DNA from: Vibrio cincinnatiensis DSM 19608
Lineage (GTDB): Bacteria > Pseudomonadota > Gammaproteobacteria > Enterobacterales > Vibrionaceae
DNA: 64,000 nt
Assembly: GCF_900167345.1 (NCBI RefSeq)
Contig: NZ_FUXB01000010.1
Span: forward strand, 100,831-164,830
Direction of reading: 5' to 3'
In this document: piece after piece, positions 1 to 9,424 of the stretch
How the letters are laid out: every line of letters begins with the position of its first letter
How positions within the stretch are numbered: the first letter of the stretch is position 1
The notes under the pieces: model-generated
Told to the model about the DNA's origin: nothing
What the model saw: the letters and a program-made list of their open reading frames with translations, nothing else
Database searches by the model: none
Made by a program: the position numbers and the translations under genes

Positions 1-87
1 ACCAAGTGGCTATTTGCCGTAGCAGCGATGATATTGCTTAATCTCTCTCCTGATATTGTGACGAAGGTCCGGTTTTACTGTTTTTGA
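1..87 (+). CDS. C-terminal end of a membrane protein (partial)
   Basis: An open frame enters from the left edge and ends at TGA 85-87, giving 28 residues rich in Ala, Leu, Ile and Phe that look like the last part of a transmembrane segment followed by a short basic tail. The family cannot be named from so little. It runs in the same direction as the small frame at 208 and convergently to pykF. It could also be a chance frame, since the start is outside the window. Confidence 0.35.
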   Translation, partial: TKWLFAVAAMILLNLSPDIVTKVRFYCF

Positions 88-207
88 GCTAAACTAAAGA
101 AGAGTCGAAGAGCAATAGCGATATTTCTAATATGAACAAAAACGAGGTTGCTCGGAATGGGTCTCGTCGGAAATGACGCTTTCGAAACGGAGATGGTGAG
201 GTAGAAT

Positions 208-339
208 ATGCTCTATCTTTTTCTTGTGAGGCTAACCATTAGCGCTTTATTGGTGCTTGGTGTGCAGATTAGTGCTCTTTATTTCCTTCTTATGATAGTG
301 CTGCTGAATACTCATCATAAAGAGTTTTTTGGTTGGTAG
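208..339 (+). CDS. Small hydrophobic protein, 43 aa
   Basis: The frame starts at ATG 208, preceded by a purine-rich stretch (GAGATGGTGAGG) that can serve as ribosome binding site, and ends at TAG 337-339. About 35 of the 43 residues form one long hydrophobic segment (Leu, Ile, Val, Ala) with a short polar tail (residues NTHHKE) near the C-terminus, so a single-pass inner-membrane protein is expected. It ends 10 bases before the strong bidirectional terminator shared with pykF, which supports a real transcript here. I do not recognise the family. Confidence 0.45.
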   Translation: MLYLFLVRLTISALLVLGVQISALYFLLMIVLLNTHHKEFFGW

Positions 340-349
340 CTTAAAAATA

Positions 350-387
350 ACAATAAAAATCGGGGCATTAGCCCCGATTTTTATTGT
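350..387. terminator. Bidirectional terminator between the small ORF and pykF
   Basis: A 17-bp perfect stem (350-366 with 371-387) with a 4-nt ATTA loop. The core is GGGGC/GCCCC, flanked by A-tracts and T-tracts, so it gives a U-run in both directions. It ends pykF on the minus strand and the small gene on the plus strand. Confidence 0.9.
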
Positions 388-408
388 TTAATACCATGCA
401 GATATCAA

Positions 409-1821
409 TTATAGCACGTGTACTGATGTGGTATTGGTTGTGCCTGAAGCAACTAATGCCCCAGAAACCATAACGGCGATATCGCCTTTTTTACCTAAGC
501 CAGACTCCAGAGCAATTTCTTTACCTAAACGGTAGAAATCATCGGTGCTGTCAATAGCGTTTACGACAACAGGCGTAATACCTTTGCTCAATACTAATTG
601 AGCCGCTGTTTTCTTGTTTGTCGTTACAGCAATGATATTCGCGGTTGGGAAGTATTTACGTACAGAACGAGCTGATTTACCCGCTTCAGTTGCGACGACG
701 ATCAGCGGAGCTGCCAATTTTTCAGCCGTATCAACGGCACCTTTACATACTGCTTCAGTAATGCGTAGGCGAGGGCTGTCTAATCGTGAGCCGAGCTCTG
801 CTTTTAACGCTGCATCGGTACGGTTTGCAATTTGAGCCATGATTGTGACGGCTTCAACCGGGTATTTACCTTTAGCCGTTTCACCAGAAAGCATAACGGC
901 ATCAGTACCATCCATGATCGCGTTCGCAACGTCACCCGCTTCAGCACGAGTTGGGCGAGGGTTTTTGATCATAGAATCTAGCATTTGTGTTGCAGTGATG
1001 ACGACTTTACGAGCACGGTTACATTTTTCGATCATCATCTTCTGAGCAAAGATCACTTCTTCAGCTGGGATCTCAACACCTAGGTCACCACGAGCAACCA
1101 TGATACCGTCAGATAACTCAAGAATTTCATCAAAGTTATCAACACCTTCTTGGTTCTCAATTTTTGAGATGATTTGGATATTTTCGCCGCCGTTAGCTGC
1201 TAATACTTCACGGATTTCTTTGACATCTGAAGCTTTACGAATGAAAGAAGCAGCAACGAAATCAACACCTTGCTCACAACCAAATTTTAGGTCATTTTTG
1301 TCTTTCTCAGACAATGCAGGCAGGTTAACAGAGACGCCAGGTAGGTTAACCCCTTTGTTTTCACCTAGTGCACCGTTGTTCAATACCTTACATTTTACTT
1401 CCGTAGCGGTTGTTGAAATCACTTCCATTTCAATCAAACCATCGTCGACTAAAATGGTGTTACCAGCAGAAAGGTCTTGTGCAAAACCTGCGTAAGTGAC
1501 GGCAACCGTATTTTTATTACCTACAACAGAAGTATCAGTTGTAAAAGTGAACTCTTGGCCAGCAACGAGATCAACATCATCACCATTTTCAAGTTTGATA
1601 GTGCGGATTTCAGGCCCTTTAGTATCAAGCAAAATAGCAAGTTGCTTACCTGTGGCTTCCATGACTTTACGGAAGTTTGTAATACGAGTGCCATGCTCTA
1701 CATAATCACCATGAGAGAAGTTCAAACGCATGACATTCATGCCAGCGTTAACCAGCTCAGTTAACTTCTCTACAGATTCAGTTTTAGGGCCAATCGTACA
1801 AACGATTTTGGTCTTTTTCAT
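409..1821 (-). CDS. pykF: Pyruvate kinase (type I)
   Basis: Catalyses phosphoenolpyruvate + ADP to pyruvate + ATP in the cytoplasm, the last step of glycolysis. The 470-residue length is that of PykF. Visible landmarks: the N-terminal [14 protein letters not shown] motif, MRLNFSHG at 31-38, the pyruvate kinase signature around residues 217-233 with the catalytic lysine in ISKIEN, and GDLGVEIP near 245-252 for metal and phosphate binding. The start at 1821 follows a GGAGAGCACTTTCC leader. It is monocistronic, closed by a strong terminator at 350-387, and divergent from the DeoR gene across a 443-bp spacer. Core gene with ordinary codon use. Confidence 0.97.
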   Translation of the reverse strand: MKKTKIVCTIGPKTESVEKLTELVNAGMNVMRLNFSHGDYVEHGTRITNFRKVMEATGKQLAILLDTKGPEIRTIKLENGDDVDLVAGQEFTFTTDTSVVGNKNTVAVTYAGFAQDLSAGNTILVDDGLIEMEVISTTATEVKCKVLNNGALGENKGVNLPGVSVNLPALSEKDKNDLKFGCEQGVDFVAASFIRKASDVKEIREVLAANGGENIQIISKIENQEGVDNFDEILELSDGIMVARGDLGVEIPAEEVIFAQKMMIEKCNRARKVVITATQMLDSMIKNPRPTRAEAGDVANAIMDGTDAVMLSGETAKGKYPVEAVTIMAQIANRTDAALKAELGSRLDSPRLRITEAVCKGAVDTAEKLAAPLIVVATEAGKSARSVRKYFPTANIIAVTTNKKTAAQLVLSKGITPVVVNAIDSTDDFYRLGKEIALESGLGKKGDIAVMVSGALVASGTTNTTSVHVL

Positions 1822-1960
1822 GGAAAGTGCTCTCCGGTAAGTAAATTAGGATGAATTTAAAGTTTAATTTAGTGTAATGCCTTGCTTTACAATGATCTCG
1901 TTAATGGCAAATTTCATTTCTCATTGCCAAACACCCTTCACGAGTATGTTTCACTCTAAA

Positions 1961-1977
1961 GCTGAAAGTCTTTCAAC
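1961..1977. promoter_or_regulatory. Palindrome in the pykF upstream region
   Basis: The 17-mer GCTGAAAGTCTTTCAAC is a near-perfect inverted repeat (TGAAA-N3-TTTCA), 140 bases upstream of pykF. It resembles a Cra/FruR site, which controls pykF in enteric bacteria, but that consensus has a 2-base centre rather than 3. The rest of the 443-bp spacer (1822-2264) holds no frame I would call. Confidence 0.3.
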
Positions 1978-2189
1978 AGATCTAGTCATTTTATGACTGT
2001 TTATCTGAGGTGAAATTTCAGAAATCGACAACTTATCGACCTTAAAGAGGGATTGTTGCCAAAATATTTCGTTGGTTTCTGTAATTTATTTTCTTTTCGG
2101 GTGCGAATTCTATCATCTAATGAAGGCAATATCACGATTTAAGATTTGTCTTAGAACAAGGTTTTAGCTCTAAATATTAATTTTTTGGA

Positions 2190-2245
2190 TCGAAATAAAT
2201 GGACGTAAATGTTTCGAAGTGATTATAATTGGTTTCGAATCGAAA
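2190..2245. promoter_or_regulatory. TTTCGA operator cluster before the DeoR gene
   Basis: TCGAAA at 2190-2195, TTTCGA at 2212-2217 and the palindrome TTTCGAATCGAAA at 2233-2245 lie within 75 bases of the DeoR-family start codon at 2265. DeoR-family repressors of amino-sugar genes commonly bind repeated TTTCG-like motifs, so an autoregulatory operator is the simplest reading. The spacing of about 21 bases between motifs (two helical turns) fits a multimeric repressor. Confidence 0.55.
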
Positions 2246-2264
2246 TTAACGTAATCCGGTAAAC

Positions 2265-3026
2265 ATGTCTAAACGAAACACTCAGGTAAGACGACACGCC
2301 ATTGCTCGCTTGGTTAATGAACAAGGAGAGGTTAGTGTTGAAGCGCTCTCTAGTCAATTTAAAACATCAGAAGTCACCATTAGAAAGGATCTTGCCTCTT
2401 TAGAGACCAACGGTTTATTGTTGCGTCGCTATGGTGGTGCTATTGCGCTTCCTAAAGAAGTCGTTGCTGACGAATTTAATGAAAAAGTTTCGATTCGAAA
2501 GTTATCATTAGCCAAGGCGGCTGCAAAACTGATTAAAGATCACCACCGGATTGTGATTGATAGTGGTAGTACGACGGCTGCACTTATTCAACAGTTGAAT
2601 GATAAAAGAGGATTGGTTGTGATGACCAACTCTCTATATGTTGCTAATGCACTGAATGAACTTGAAAGTGAGCCTACTTTATTGATGACCGGAGGGACTT
2701 GGGATACGCATTCTGAATCTTTTCAAGGCAAAGTGGCTGAATCTGTTCTGCGCTCTTACGATTTTGATCAGCTTTTTATTGGCGCGGATGGCATTGATTT
2801 AGAGCGTGGAACGACGACTTTTAATGAGTTAACTGGCTTAAGCCAAGTGATGGCGGATGTTTCCCGAGAAGTTATCGTCATGATTGAGTCCGACAAAGTA
2901 GGGCGGAAGATCCCGAATTTAGAGCTCGCTTGGCAACGTATTGATGTCTTGGTCACCGATCGGGATCTGAGTGATGAGTGTGCCAAGCAGATTGAATCTC
3001 ATCAAGTTCGAGTCATTCGAGCTTAA
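2265..3026 (+). CDS. DeoR-family transcriptional regulator
   Basis: A 253-residue repressor of the DeoR/GlpR family. Residues ~6-58 form the helix-turn-helix (SVEALSSQFKTSEVTIRKDL, then the family motif RRYGGA) and residues ~75-235 the sugar-phosphate-binding domain, with DSGSTTAAL near residue 98. It lies 98 bases upstream of glmS on the same strand, an arrangement I remember from V. cholerae. Control of glmS or amino-sugar supply is therefore likely, but the ligand is not deducible from the sequence. TTTCGA operator-like repeats precede it. Confidence 0.85.
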   Translation: MSKRNTQVRRHAIARLVNEQGEVSVEALSSQFKTSEVTIRKDLASLETNGLLLRRYGGAIALPKEVVADEFNEKVSIRKLSLAKAAAKLIKDHHRIVIDSGSTTAALIQQLNDKRGLVVMTNSLYVANALNELESEPTLLMTGGTWDTHSESFQGKVAESVLRSYDFDQLFIGADGIDLERGTTTFNELTGLSQVMADVSREVIVMIESDKVGRKIPNLELAWQRIDVLVTDRDLSDECAKQIESHQVRVIRA

Positions 3027-3124
3027 TTACATCGAGACATATTACCTTGACGCTAGCCCACCTAATGGCCTTTGCTTGCTGCCTGAGGCTAGTTTCAAAA
3101 AATTAATAACATAATGGAGTTCGT

Positions 3125-4957
3125 ATGTGTGGAATTGTGGGCGCAGTAGCGCAGCGAGATGTTGCTGAAATTCTAGTGGAAGGTTTACGCCGTTTGGAAT
3201 ATCGGGGGTATGACTCAGCGGGAGTCGCGGTAGTTGATGAAGAGAATCAACTAACCCGAGTTCGCCGGTTAGGAAAAGTACAAGAGTTAGCCGATGCGGT
3301 AGAAGCTGCGCAAGTGTCTGGTGGCACAGGGATAGCCCATACTCGTTGGGCAACGCATGGTGAACCTTCAGAGATCAACGCTCATCCACACATGTCTGGT
3401 GACATTGCCGTGGTTCATAATGGCATTATTGAAAACCATCAAGTATTACGCGACCTTTTGCGTGAACGGGGATATGTCTTCGAATCACAAACCGATACAG
3501 AAGTCATTGCTCATTTAGTGAATTGGGAACGTCGGACCTCTAGCTCATTGATTGAAGCATTACAAAAAGCGGTCAAACAGTTGGAAGGGGCTTACGGTAC
3601 TGTCGTACTTGATTGTAACGATCCCAGCCGACTGGCGGTTGCTCGTTCCGGTAGCCCGATTGTGATTGGTTTTGGCGTTGGGGAAAACTTCCTCGCCTCC
3701 GATCAATTGGCGCTTCTGAGCGTTACTCGCCGCTTTATGTATCTTGAAGAAGGTGATGTTGCAGAAATCACTCGTCGAGAAGTGAATGTTTTTGCCGAAA
3801 ATGGTGAACCTGTTGTACGCGAGATTATTGAATCTAATGCCGAGCACGATGCTGGAGATAAAGGCAAGTATCGTCACTTTATGCAAAAAGAGATTTTTGA
3901 ACAGCCTACCGCTTTGATCAATACCATGGAAGGGCGGATCAGCCACGACACCGTGATCACCGAAAGTATCGGGGTACATGCCGCAGAGATCTTAAGCCAA
4001 GTGGAACATGTTCAAATTGTGGCTTGTGGCACCTCTTACAATGCAGGAATGACCGCTCGTTACTGGTTTGAAGCACTCGCCGGGGTCAGTTGTGATGTAG
4101 AAATTGCCTCCGAGTTCCGTTATCGCAAGTTTGTGACCCGCCCTAATAGCTTATTGATTACACTTTCTCAATCTGGAGAAACCGCCGATACATTGGCTGC
4201 GTTACGTTTAGCCAAAGAAAAAGGTTATATGGCGGCAATGACCATTTGTAACGTGGCGGGGTCTTCTTTAGTTCGTGAATCGGATTTTGCTTTTATGACC
4301 CGAGCGGGCATTGAAATTGGCGTCGCCTCAACCAAAGCCTTTACTACACAACTTTCAGCTCTGCTTATGCTGGTGACGGCATTAGGTAAACAAAAGCAGG
4401 TGATTGATAGCCAAAAAGAAGCGGATATTGTGCAAGCGTTGCATGCTTTACCTAGGCAGATTGAGCAAGCGCTCGCTTGTGAGAAACAGATAGAAGTGAT
4501 TGCCGAAGACTTTGCCGATAAGCACCATACGCTATTTTTAGGGCGTGGTGAGTTTTATCCGATAGCCCTCGAAGCATCATTGAAGCTTAAGGAGATCTCT
4601 TACATCCATGCAGAAGCTTATGCCGCAGGCGAATTGAAACATGGGCCATTAGCCTTGATTGATGCCGATATGCCCGTTGTAGTCGTCGCACCCAGCAATG
4701 ATTTACTAGAAAAGCTCAAATCCAATATTGAAGAGGTACGCGCCCGTGGTGGTTTGTTGTATGTCTTTGCCGACCAGGATGCGGGATTTGAGGCTGACGA
4801 CACGATGAAGATCATTACCATGCCTCCGGTGAGTGCGATCACCGCACCAATCTACTACACCATTCCTATGCAGTTACTTTCGTACCATGTTGCATTGATC
4901 AAAGGCACCGATGTTGACCAGCCCCGTAATTTGGCAAAAGCGGTAACGGTTGAGTAG
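3125..4957 (+). CDS. glmS: Glucosamine-6-phosphate synthase (isomerizing glutaminase)
   Basis: Makes glucosamine-6-phosphate from fructose-6-phosphate and glutamine, the entry step to peptidoglycan and LPS amino sugars. The 610 residues are full length. The Met is followed directly by the nucleophile Cys2 ([12 protein letters not shown]) of the class II glutamine amidotransferase domain (~2-220). Two SIS isomerase domains follow (~285-425 and ~460-600), with the CGTSYNAG loop and the [20 protein letters not shown] motif. TAATGGAG lies 5 bases before ATG as ribosome binding site. No glmS ribozyme-like leader is apparent in the 98-base spacer. Confidence 0.97.
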   Translation: MCGIVGAVAQRDVAEILVEGLRRLEYRGYDSAGVAVVDEENQLTRVRRLGKVQELADAVEAAQVSGGTGIAHTRWATHGEPSEINAHPHMSGDIAVVHNGIIENHQVLRDLLRERGYVFESQTDTEVIAHLVNWERRTSSSLIEALQKAVKQLEGAYGTVVLDCNDPSRLAVARSGSPIVIGFGVGENFLASDQLALLSVTRRFMYLEEGDVAEITRREVNVFAENGEPVVREIIESNAEHDAGDKGKYRHFMQKEIFEQPTALINTMEGRISHDTVITESIGVHAAEILSQVEHVQIVACGTSYNAGMTARYWFEALAGVSCDVEIASEFRYRKFVTRPNSLLITLSQSGETADTLAALRLAKEKGYMAAMTICNVAGSSLVRESDFAFMTRAGIEIGVASTKAFTTQLSALLMLVTALGKQKQVIDSQKEADIVQALHALPRQIEQALACEKQIEVIAEDFADKHHTLFLGRGEFYPIALEASLKLKEISYIHAEAYAAGELKHGPLALIDADMPVVVVAPSNDLLEKLKSNIEEVRARGGLLYVFADQDAGFEADDTMKIITMPPVSAITAPIYYTIPMQLLSYHVALIKGTDVDQPRNLAKAVTVE

Positions 4958-4970
4958 GGATAGTATTGTA

Positions 4971-5027
4971 GGAGAGGAATAAAGGATTGCTCCCTGAAAT
5001 GAGCTTAATTGTTCTTTATTTCTCTCC
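4971..5027 (+). terminator. Possible terminator after glmS
   Basis: GGAGAGGAATAAAGG (4971-4985) pairs imperfectly with TTCTTTATTTCTCTCC (5012-5027) across a long 26-nt loop. There is no clean U-tract, so it is only a candidate. Nothing else is seen in the spacer before the glycerate kinase gene. Confidence 0.35.
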
Positions 5028-5173
5028 ATTATATTGTAATTGCACCGTGCAGTAAAAGTAGTCAATATAGGCTAGTGAGGATATATCAGAGTATTAAGAA
5101 GAAAGCCCAAGTATTTTTATAAGCTGGAAAAACATTAATATAGTTATACTTACGTTCATATTTAATTTTAAGG

Positions 5174-6307
5174 CTATTTAAACATCAACATGACAGCAGC
5201 AATATTACGCGCTGTGGATTCAATATTGAATGCTGCTTCTTTTAGTGCTGTTGATAAATCAGTTGCACGGGGAACAATATCAAATACGGCGTTGATTCCG
5301 TGATCGTGGACGATAGAGTAATCTTGTGACAAGCATCCGGCGATCCCAATGACGGGAATGTTTGCTTTTTGGCATAATCTCGCAACACCTATTGGGGTTT
5401 TACCATGAATAGTCTGGCTATCTATACGACCCTCTCCGGTAATAACAACATCAGCACCTTGGATAAGCTCTGCTAAATGAGTGGCTTCAATCACAATATC
5501 AATGCCGGGCTTCATCACCGCATTGAGTAATCCGTATAGGGCGGCACCTAGCCCTCCAGCTGCTCCTGCTCCTGGAACGTCTCTAATTTTTATACCCAAT
5601 TGTTGTTCAACAATATCAGCAAAGTGAGATAGGTTTGCATCCAGAGTCAGTACCATATCAATACTTGCTCCTTTTTGTGGACCAAATATATGAGATGCGC
5701 CACTTACTCCACACAACGGGTTATCAACATCACATGCAACCTCAATAGTAATAGAGGCTAAACGTGGGTCGATATTGGATAAATCAATACGGTCTAGTTG
5801 GCTTAATGCGCCCCCACCGTATCCGAGTTCTATACCATTAACATCTAAAAAGCGGATACCGAGAGCTTGGCACATCCCAATTCCAGCATCATTTGTTGCA
5901 CTACCGCCAATTCCCAATATCAGATGCTGAATTTCTAGATCTAACGCTGCCTTAATTAATTGTCCGGTACCAAAACTTGTTGTGATAAGTGGGTTACGTT
6001 GCTCTGCTTCGACTAAATGAATACCAGATGCTGATGCCATCTCGATGACGGCGGTTGAACCATCGCCCATCAAACCAAAATAAGCGTCTACTTCTCTACC
6101 CAAAGGGTCTAAAACTTTCGTCGGTATTATTTTTCCTTTACTAGAATCGATCAAAGATTGTACCGTTCCCTCACCACCATCAGCCATAGGAACTTTAATA
6201 ATGTTAGCGTCGGGGATGATTTTACGCAGACCATTTTCAATATAAGTCGCCACTTCCAATGCTGTTAAGCTCTCTTTAAACGAGTCAGGTGCTATCACTA
6301 TTTTCAT
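5174..6307 (-). CDS. glxK: Glycerate kinase, copy 1 (xylose cluster)
   Basis: Phosphorylates D-glycerate with ATP; family members of this type (GlxK/GarK) make 2-phosphoglycerate. The 377 residues are full length: N-terminus MKIVIAPDSFKESLTA, MADGGEGTV at ~42-50, the GIGGSATNDAG loop near 137-147, and GEGRIDSQT near 290-298. It follows xylB on the same strand, separated by a hairpin, and probably belongs to the xylose cluster, though xylose catabolism does not itself need this enzyme. A second glycerate kinase lies at 38163. The symbol is by family; garK is equally possible. Confidence 0.88.
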   Translation of the reverse strand: MKIVIAPDSFKESLTALEVATYIENGLRKIIPDANIIKVPMADGGEGTVQSLIDSSKGKIIPTKVLDPLGREVDAYFGLMGDGSTAVIEMASASGIHLVEAEQRNPLITTSFGTGQLIKAALDLEIQHLILGIGGSATNDAGIGMCQALGIRFLDVNGIELGYGGGALSQLDRIDLSNIDPRLASITIEVACDVDNPLCGVSGASHIFGPQKGASIDMVLTLDANLSHFADIVEQQLGIKIRDVPGAGAAGGLGAALYGLLNAVMKPGIDIVIEATHLAELIQGADVVITGEGRIDSQTIHGKTPIGVARLCQKANIPVIGIAGCLSQDYSIVHDHGINAVFDIVPRATDLSTALKEAAFNIESTARNIAAVMLMFK

Positions 6308-6468
6308 TTTTTTCTCCGCTTAAACCCCAAATAAGTTAAACACACCCAATAACAATACGACACAATGCTGATGACTAAACTAACTAAAAATTGGCAAGGT
6401 GTTCTTATGTTCTTCATCTCTCCACGGAGGTGGCGGTGACGATTCGATTCATAAGAGCAGAGAAAATA

Positions 6469-6510
6469 TATCAGAGTTAATACTAGTAGCTAATAATATT
6501 AACTCTGATA
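6469..6510 (-). terminator. Inverted repeat after xylB
   Basis: TATCAGAGTTAATA (6469-6482) and TATTAACTCTGATA (6497-6510) form a perfect 14-bp stem with a 14-nt loop, 17 bases past the xylB stop. On the minus strand it is followed by TATATTTTC, a weak U-tract. It may end xylB transcription or act as an intercistronic processing hairpin between xylB and glxK. Confidence 0.6.
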
Positions 6511-6526
6511 CCACTATATAAGCTTG

Positions 6527-7984
6527 CTACTTATTGAATAATGGTCGTAGTTGTTCATATAAAGTGGTATATATTCTGCGTTTTTTAGAAAGAGATAAAT
6601 GTTTTTCTTTATTAGGGATATGGTGCTGGAGAATTTTTGGCTGTACGCAAATTTTCTTAATAGAGGAAGCCTCTTTACACACTCCCAGTTGGGCAAGACG
6701 AGCCGCACCTAAAGCTGGACCTATGTCTCCTCCTTCGCGGTAAATTAGTGGCTTATTAAAAATATTGGAGAGCAATTGTCTCCAGTATTCACTTTTTGCT
6801 CCTCCTCCTATCAGAGTTATTTCACTGGGAATATCTCCGGTAATATGTAGAGCATCTAAGCCATCTGCGAGAGCAAATCCAACCCCTTCTAGTACCGCCT
6901 GTGCCATGTCTTGGGCAGTGGTATCATGCGTTAAACCAAAGAATACACCTTGAGCATTCGGATTATTGTGTGGGGTACGCTCTCCAGATAAGTAAGGTAA
7001 AAAAATCAGTGAGGTATCAGGTTTTTGTTGTTCAAGTTCATTCATCATGAGTGGAACGTTGTCAAATCCAGTGATTTTAGCGATCCAATTTAGACAAGAT
7101 GCGGCACTTAAGATCACTGACATAGTGTGCCAAGTATTCGGTAAAGCGTGACAAAATGAATGCAGTGCAGATTCTGTGTTTGAGACAAAACCTTTGCTAA
7201 CAGCAAAGTAGACTCCAGAAGTACCCAGTGAAATCATCGCATGGCCGGGAGAGACAATACCGACACCAATAGCTCCAGCCGCATTATCACCACCACCAGC
7301 GACAACAGGTATTTCCTGCAGCCCGAACTGTTTTGCAATCTCAGGGCTGAGTGAGCCGGTTATTTGATTCCCCTCATACAAAGCTGGCATATGGGTTCTG
7401 TTAAGTTGGCATGCATGCAGTAATTCATCGCTCCAATCACGTTTGCCAACGTCTAACCACATAGTGCCAGCAGCGTCAGAAAGATCGGTAGCAAAATCTC
7501 CGGTTAGCAGAAATCTTAGATAGTCTTTAGGAAGTAAAATTTTGGCGACTTGGGAAAAACATTCCGGTTCATGTTTCTGTAACCATTTAAGTTTTGGAGC
7601 GCTGAATCCCGGCATCATCAGGTTGCCGGTAATCGCTCTGCTCTCTGGTACAAGTTGTTCCAACTCCTGACACTCTACTTCACAGCGACCATCATTCCAT
7701 AAAATAGCTGGACGCAGCACATGGTTATTCTTATCCAGTAGAGTGACACCATGCATTTGCCCTGATAATCCAAGGGCTTTTACTTCTGCAAGTGAGTGCT
7801 GTTTATTCAGTTCAGCTAGAGCATTTTGGGTTGCTTCCCACCAATCATGAGGGTTTTGCTCAGACCAAAGTGGTTGAGGGCGCGAGACAGTTAAAGTAGT
7901 CGTGGTAGAGGCGATAATTTCCCCTTCCTCAGACAAAAGAATCGCCTTGATACCAGAAGTGCCTAAATCAATGCCGATATACAT
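6527..7984 (-). CDS. xylB: Xylulokinase
   Basis: Phosphorylates D-xylulose to xylulose-5-phosphate for entry to the pentose phosphate pathway. It is an FGGY-family kinase of 485 residues: N-terminal MYIGIDLGTSGIKAILL with the phosphate-binding DLGTSG, LSGQMHG near 75-82, ILWNDGR near 94-100, GGGDNAAGAIG near 230, and SGERTPHNNP near 330. It is transcribed away from xylR, with a XylR-type site in the shared spacer (8091-8114). All xylose catabolic functions lie in one 7-kb block. Confidence 0.95.
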   Translation of the reverse strand: MYIGIDLGTSGIKAILLSEEGEIIASTTTTLTVSRPQPLWSEQNPHDWWEATQNALAELNKQHSLAEVKALGLSGQMHGVTLLDKNNHVLRPAILWNDGRCEVECQELEQLVPESRAITGNLMMPGFSAPKLKWLQKHEPECFSQVAKILLPKDYLRFLLTGDFATDLSDAAGTMWLDVGKRDWSDELLHACQLNRTHMPALYEGNQITGSLSPEIAKQFGLQEIPVVAGGGDNAAGAIGVGIVSPGHAMISLGTSGVYFAVSKGFVSNTESALHSFCHALPNTWHTMSVILSAASCLNWIAKITGFDNVPLMMNELEQQKPDTSLIFLPYLSGERTPHNNPNAQGVFFGLTHDTTAQDMAQAVLEGVGFALADGLDALHITGDIPSEITLIGGGAKSEYWRQLLSNIFNKPLIYREGGDIGPALGAARLAQLGVCKEASSIKKICVQPKILQHHIPNKEKHLSLSKKRRIYTTLYEQLRPLFNK

Positions 7985-8090
7985 ATTCTATTCCTTGACG
8001 GTTATTACCATACTTGTTATTAAATAGGGTGCTTATTTGATTCTAGCTATTTATTTTCCCTGCTCAATTATGTTTTTTATTAATGGCATT

Positions 8091-8114
8091 AAGATATTTC
8101 ACGACTCATTTTTC
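8091..8114 (-). promoter_or_regulatory. Predicted XylR operator, xylB promoter
   Basis: On the minus strand the site reads GAAA-N10-GAAA followed by an A/T-rich tail. This is the same two-half spacing (14 bases centre to centre) as at xylA here and as the E. coli XylR sites I remember. It lies about 107-130 bases upstream of the xylB start, between xylB and xylR, so it could serve both. Confidence 0.55.
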
Positions 8115-8179
8115 GATCACATTATCTTGGGGATTTTATTGTTAATCTGTATTAATTCCTTAACAAGGTAGTGGTTGCT

Positions 8180-9370
8180 ATGGATAAAAACTATCAAATT
8201 TCACTGTTGTTCAATGCAAATAAAGTGTATGACCGGCAAATAATGGAAGGAATAGGTGAATATTTACATGCATCTCAAACGCATTGGAATATCTTTGTAG
8301 AGGAAGATTTTACAACGAATATGGAGCATTTCTGTACTTGGGACGGGGATGGTATTATTGCTGATTTTGATAATCCTCAGATAGAATCTTTGCTCAAAAA
8401 TACCACAATTCCTGTTGTTGGGGTTGGTGGCTCTTATAGTGATGAGTCTCTGTACCCTGATGTACCGTATGTTGCTACCGATAACTTTAAACTGGTTGAA
8501 ATGGCTTTCCAACACCTTAAAGAGAAAGGGCTGGAAAAGTTTGCTTTTTACGGTATACCAAATGACTCTTGGGAACGATGGGCACTAGAACGAGAAAAAG
8601 CATTTATTACGCTGGCTAGTCGAGATAACTATTTTCATTCTGTCTACCGAGGTTCGGAGACACACCCTAAGAGTTGGAAATATGATATGAATCGTTTAGC
8701 GGATTGGTTACAGCGCTTACCTAATCCTATTGGGATCATTGCTGTCACGGATGCCCGCGCTAGACATATCCTTCAGGCTTGTGATTATCTGGGATTAATG
8801 GTGCCTGATCGTATCGCTGTGATTGGCATTGATAATGAAGAAATGACTCGCTATCTGACCCGGGTTTCTCTTAGTTCTGTGGGGCAGGGAAGTAAATCAA
8901 TGGGCTATAGGGCTGCTAAAATGCTGCATAGGCTATTAGAGCAACAAGAGCGTGATCCATCGGCTAATATAAAATCTAGCCGGATCTTAGTTCCCCCTAC
9001 TCAAGTATTTGAACGCCAGAGCTCGGATTATCAGGCATTGAATGATCCTTATGTTATCCAAGCTCTGCACTTTATTCGGCATAATGCCTGTAAGGGTATA
9101 AAAGTGGATCAGGTGCTGAATCATATTGGTATTTCTCGATCAAATCTAGAAGCCAGATTTCGTGAAGAAAGAGGATACTCTATCCACAATGAAATTCATC
9201 ACGTGAAATTAGAACGGGCAAAAAATTTATTGATTACCACTGAGCTTCCTATTGCTGAAATTGCGGAAACCTGTGGTTATCCTTCCTTGCAGTATATGTA
9301 CTCTGTGTTTAAAAAAGCTTTCGGAAGCACGCCAAAAGAATATCGCTGTCAAACATCCACTATGAAATAA
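8180..9370 (+). CDS. xylR: Xylose operon activator XylR
   Basis: D-xylose-responsive activator of the xyl genes. Residues 1-280 are a periplasmic-binding-protein-like sensor (start resembling E. coli ITLLFNANKAYDRQ; here ISLLFNANKVYDRQ) and residues ~290-390 an AraC-type double helix-turn-helix (HIGISRSNLEARFREERG). I place the start at ATG 8180 (396 aa) rather than GTG 8171, because the protein then begins like its homologues and AAGG at 8165-8168 is a usable ribosome binding site. It sits between xylB and xylE/xylA, whose promoters carry matching sites. Confidence 0.93.
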   Translation: MDKNYQISLLFNANKVYDRQIMEGIGEYLHASQTHWNIFVEEDFTTNMEHFCTWDGDGIIADFDNPQIESLLKNTTIPVVGVGGSYSDESLYPDVPYVATDNFKLVEMAFQHLKEKGLEKFAFYGIPNDSWERWALEREKAFITLASRDNYFHSVYRGSETHPKSWKYDMNRLADWLQRLPNPIGIIAVTDARARHILQACDYLGLMVPDRIAVIGIDNEEMTRYLTRVSLSSVGQGSKSMGYRAAKMLHRLLEQQERDPSANIKSSRILVPPTQVFERQSSDYQALNDPYVIQALHFIRHNACKGIKVDQVLNHIGISRSNLEARFREERGYSIHNEIHHVKLERAKNLLITTELPIAEIAETCGYPSLQYMYSVFKKAFGSTPKEYRCQTSTMK

Positions 9371-9373
9371 CAA

Positions 9374-9402
9374 AGAAACCTACTATACACATATAGGTTT
9401 CT
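9374..9402. terminator. Bidirectional terminator between xylR and xylE
   Basis: AGAAACCTA (9374-9382) and TAGGTTTCT (9394-9402) form a perfect 9-bp stem between the convergent 3' ends of xylR and xylE. The following CTGTTTC is T-rich on the plus strand. Confidence 0.7.
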
Positions 9403-9424
9403 CTGTTTCATGGTGAAGTAATAA

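Noticed and set aside
1100..1764. Several long plus-strand frames opposite pykF
   Set aside because: They are antisense shadows of a highly expressed gene; no ribosome sites and no protein-like composition.
1961..1977. Definite Cra/FruR operator for pykF
   Set aside because: The centre has 3 rather than 2 bases, so I list it only as a palindrome.
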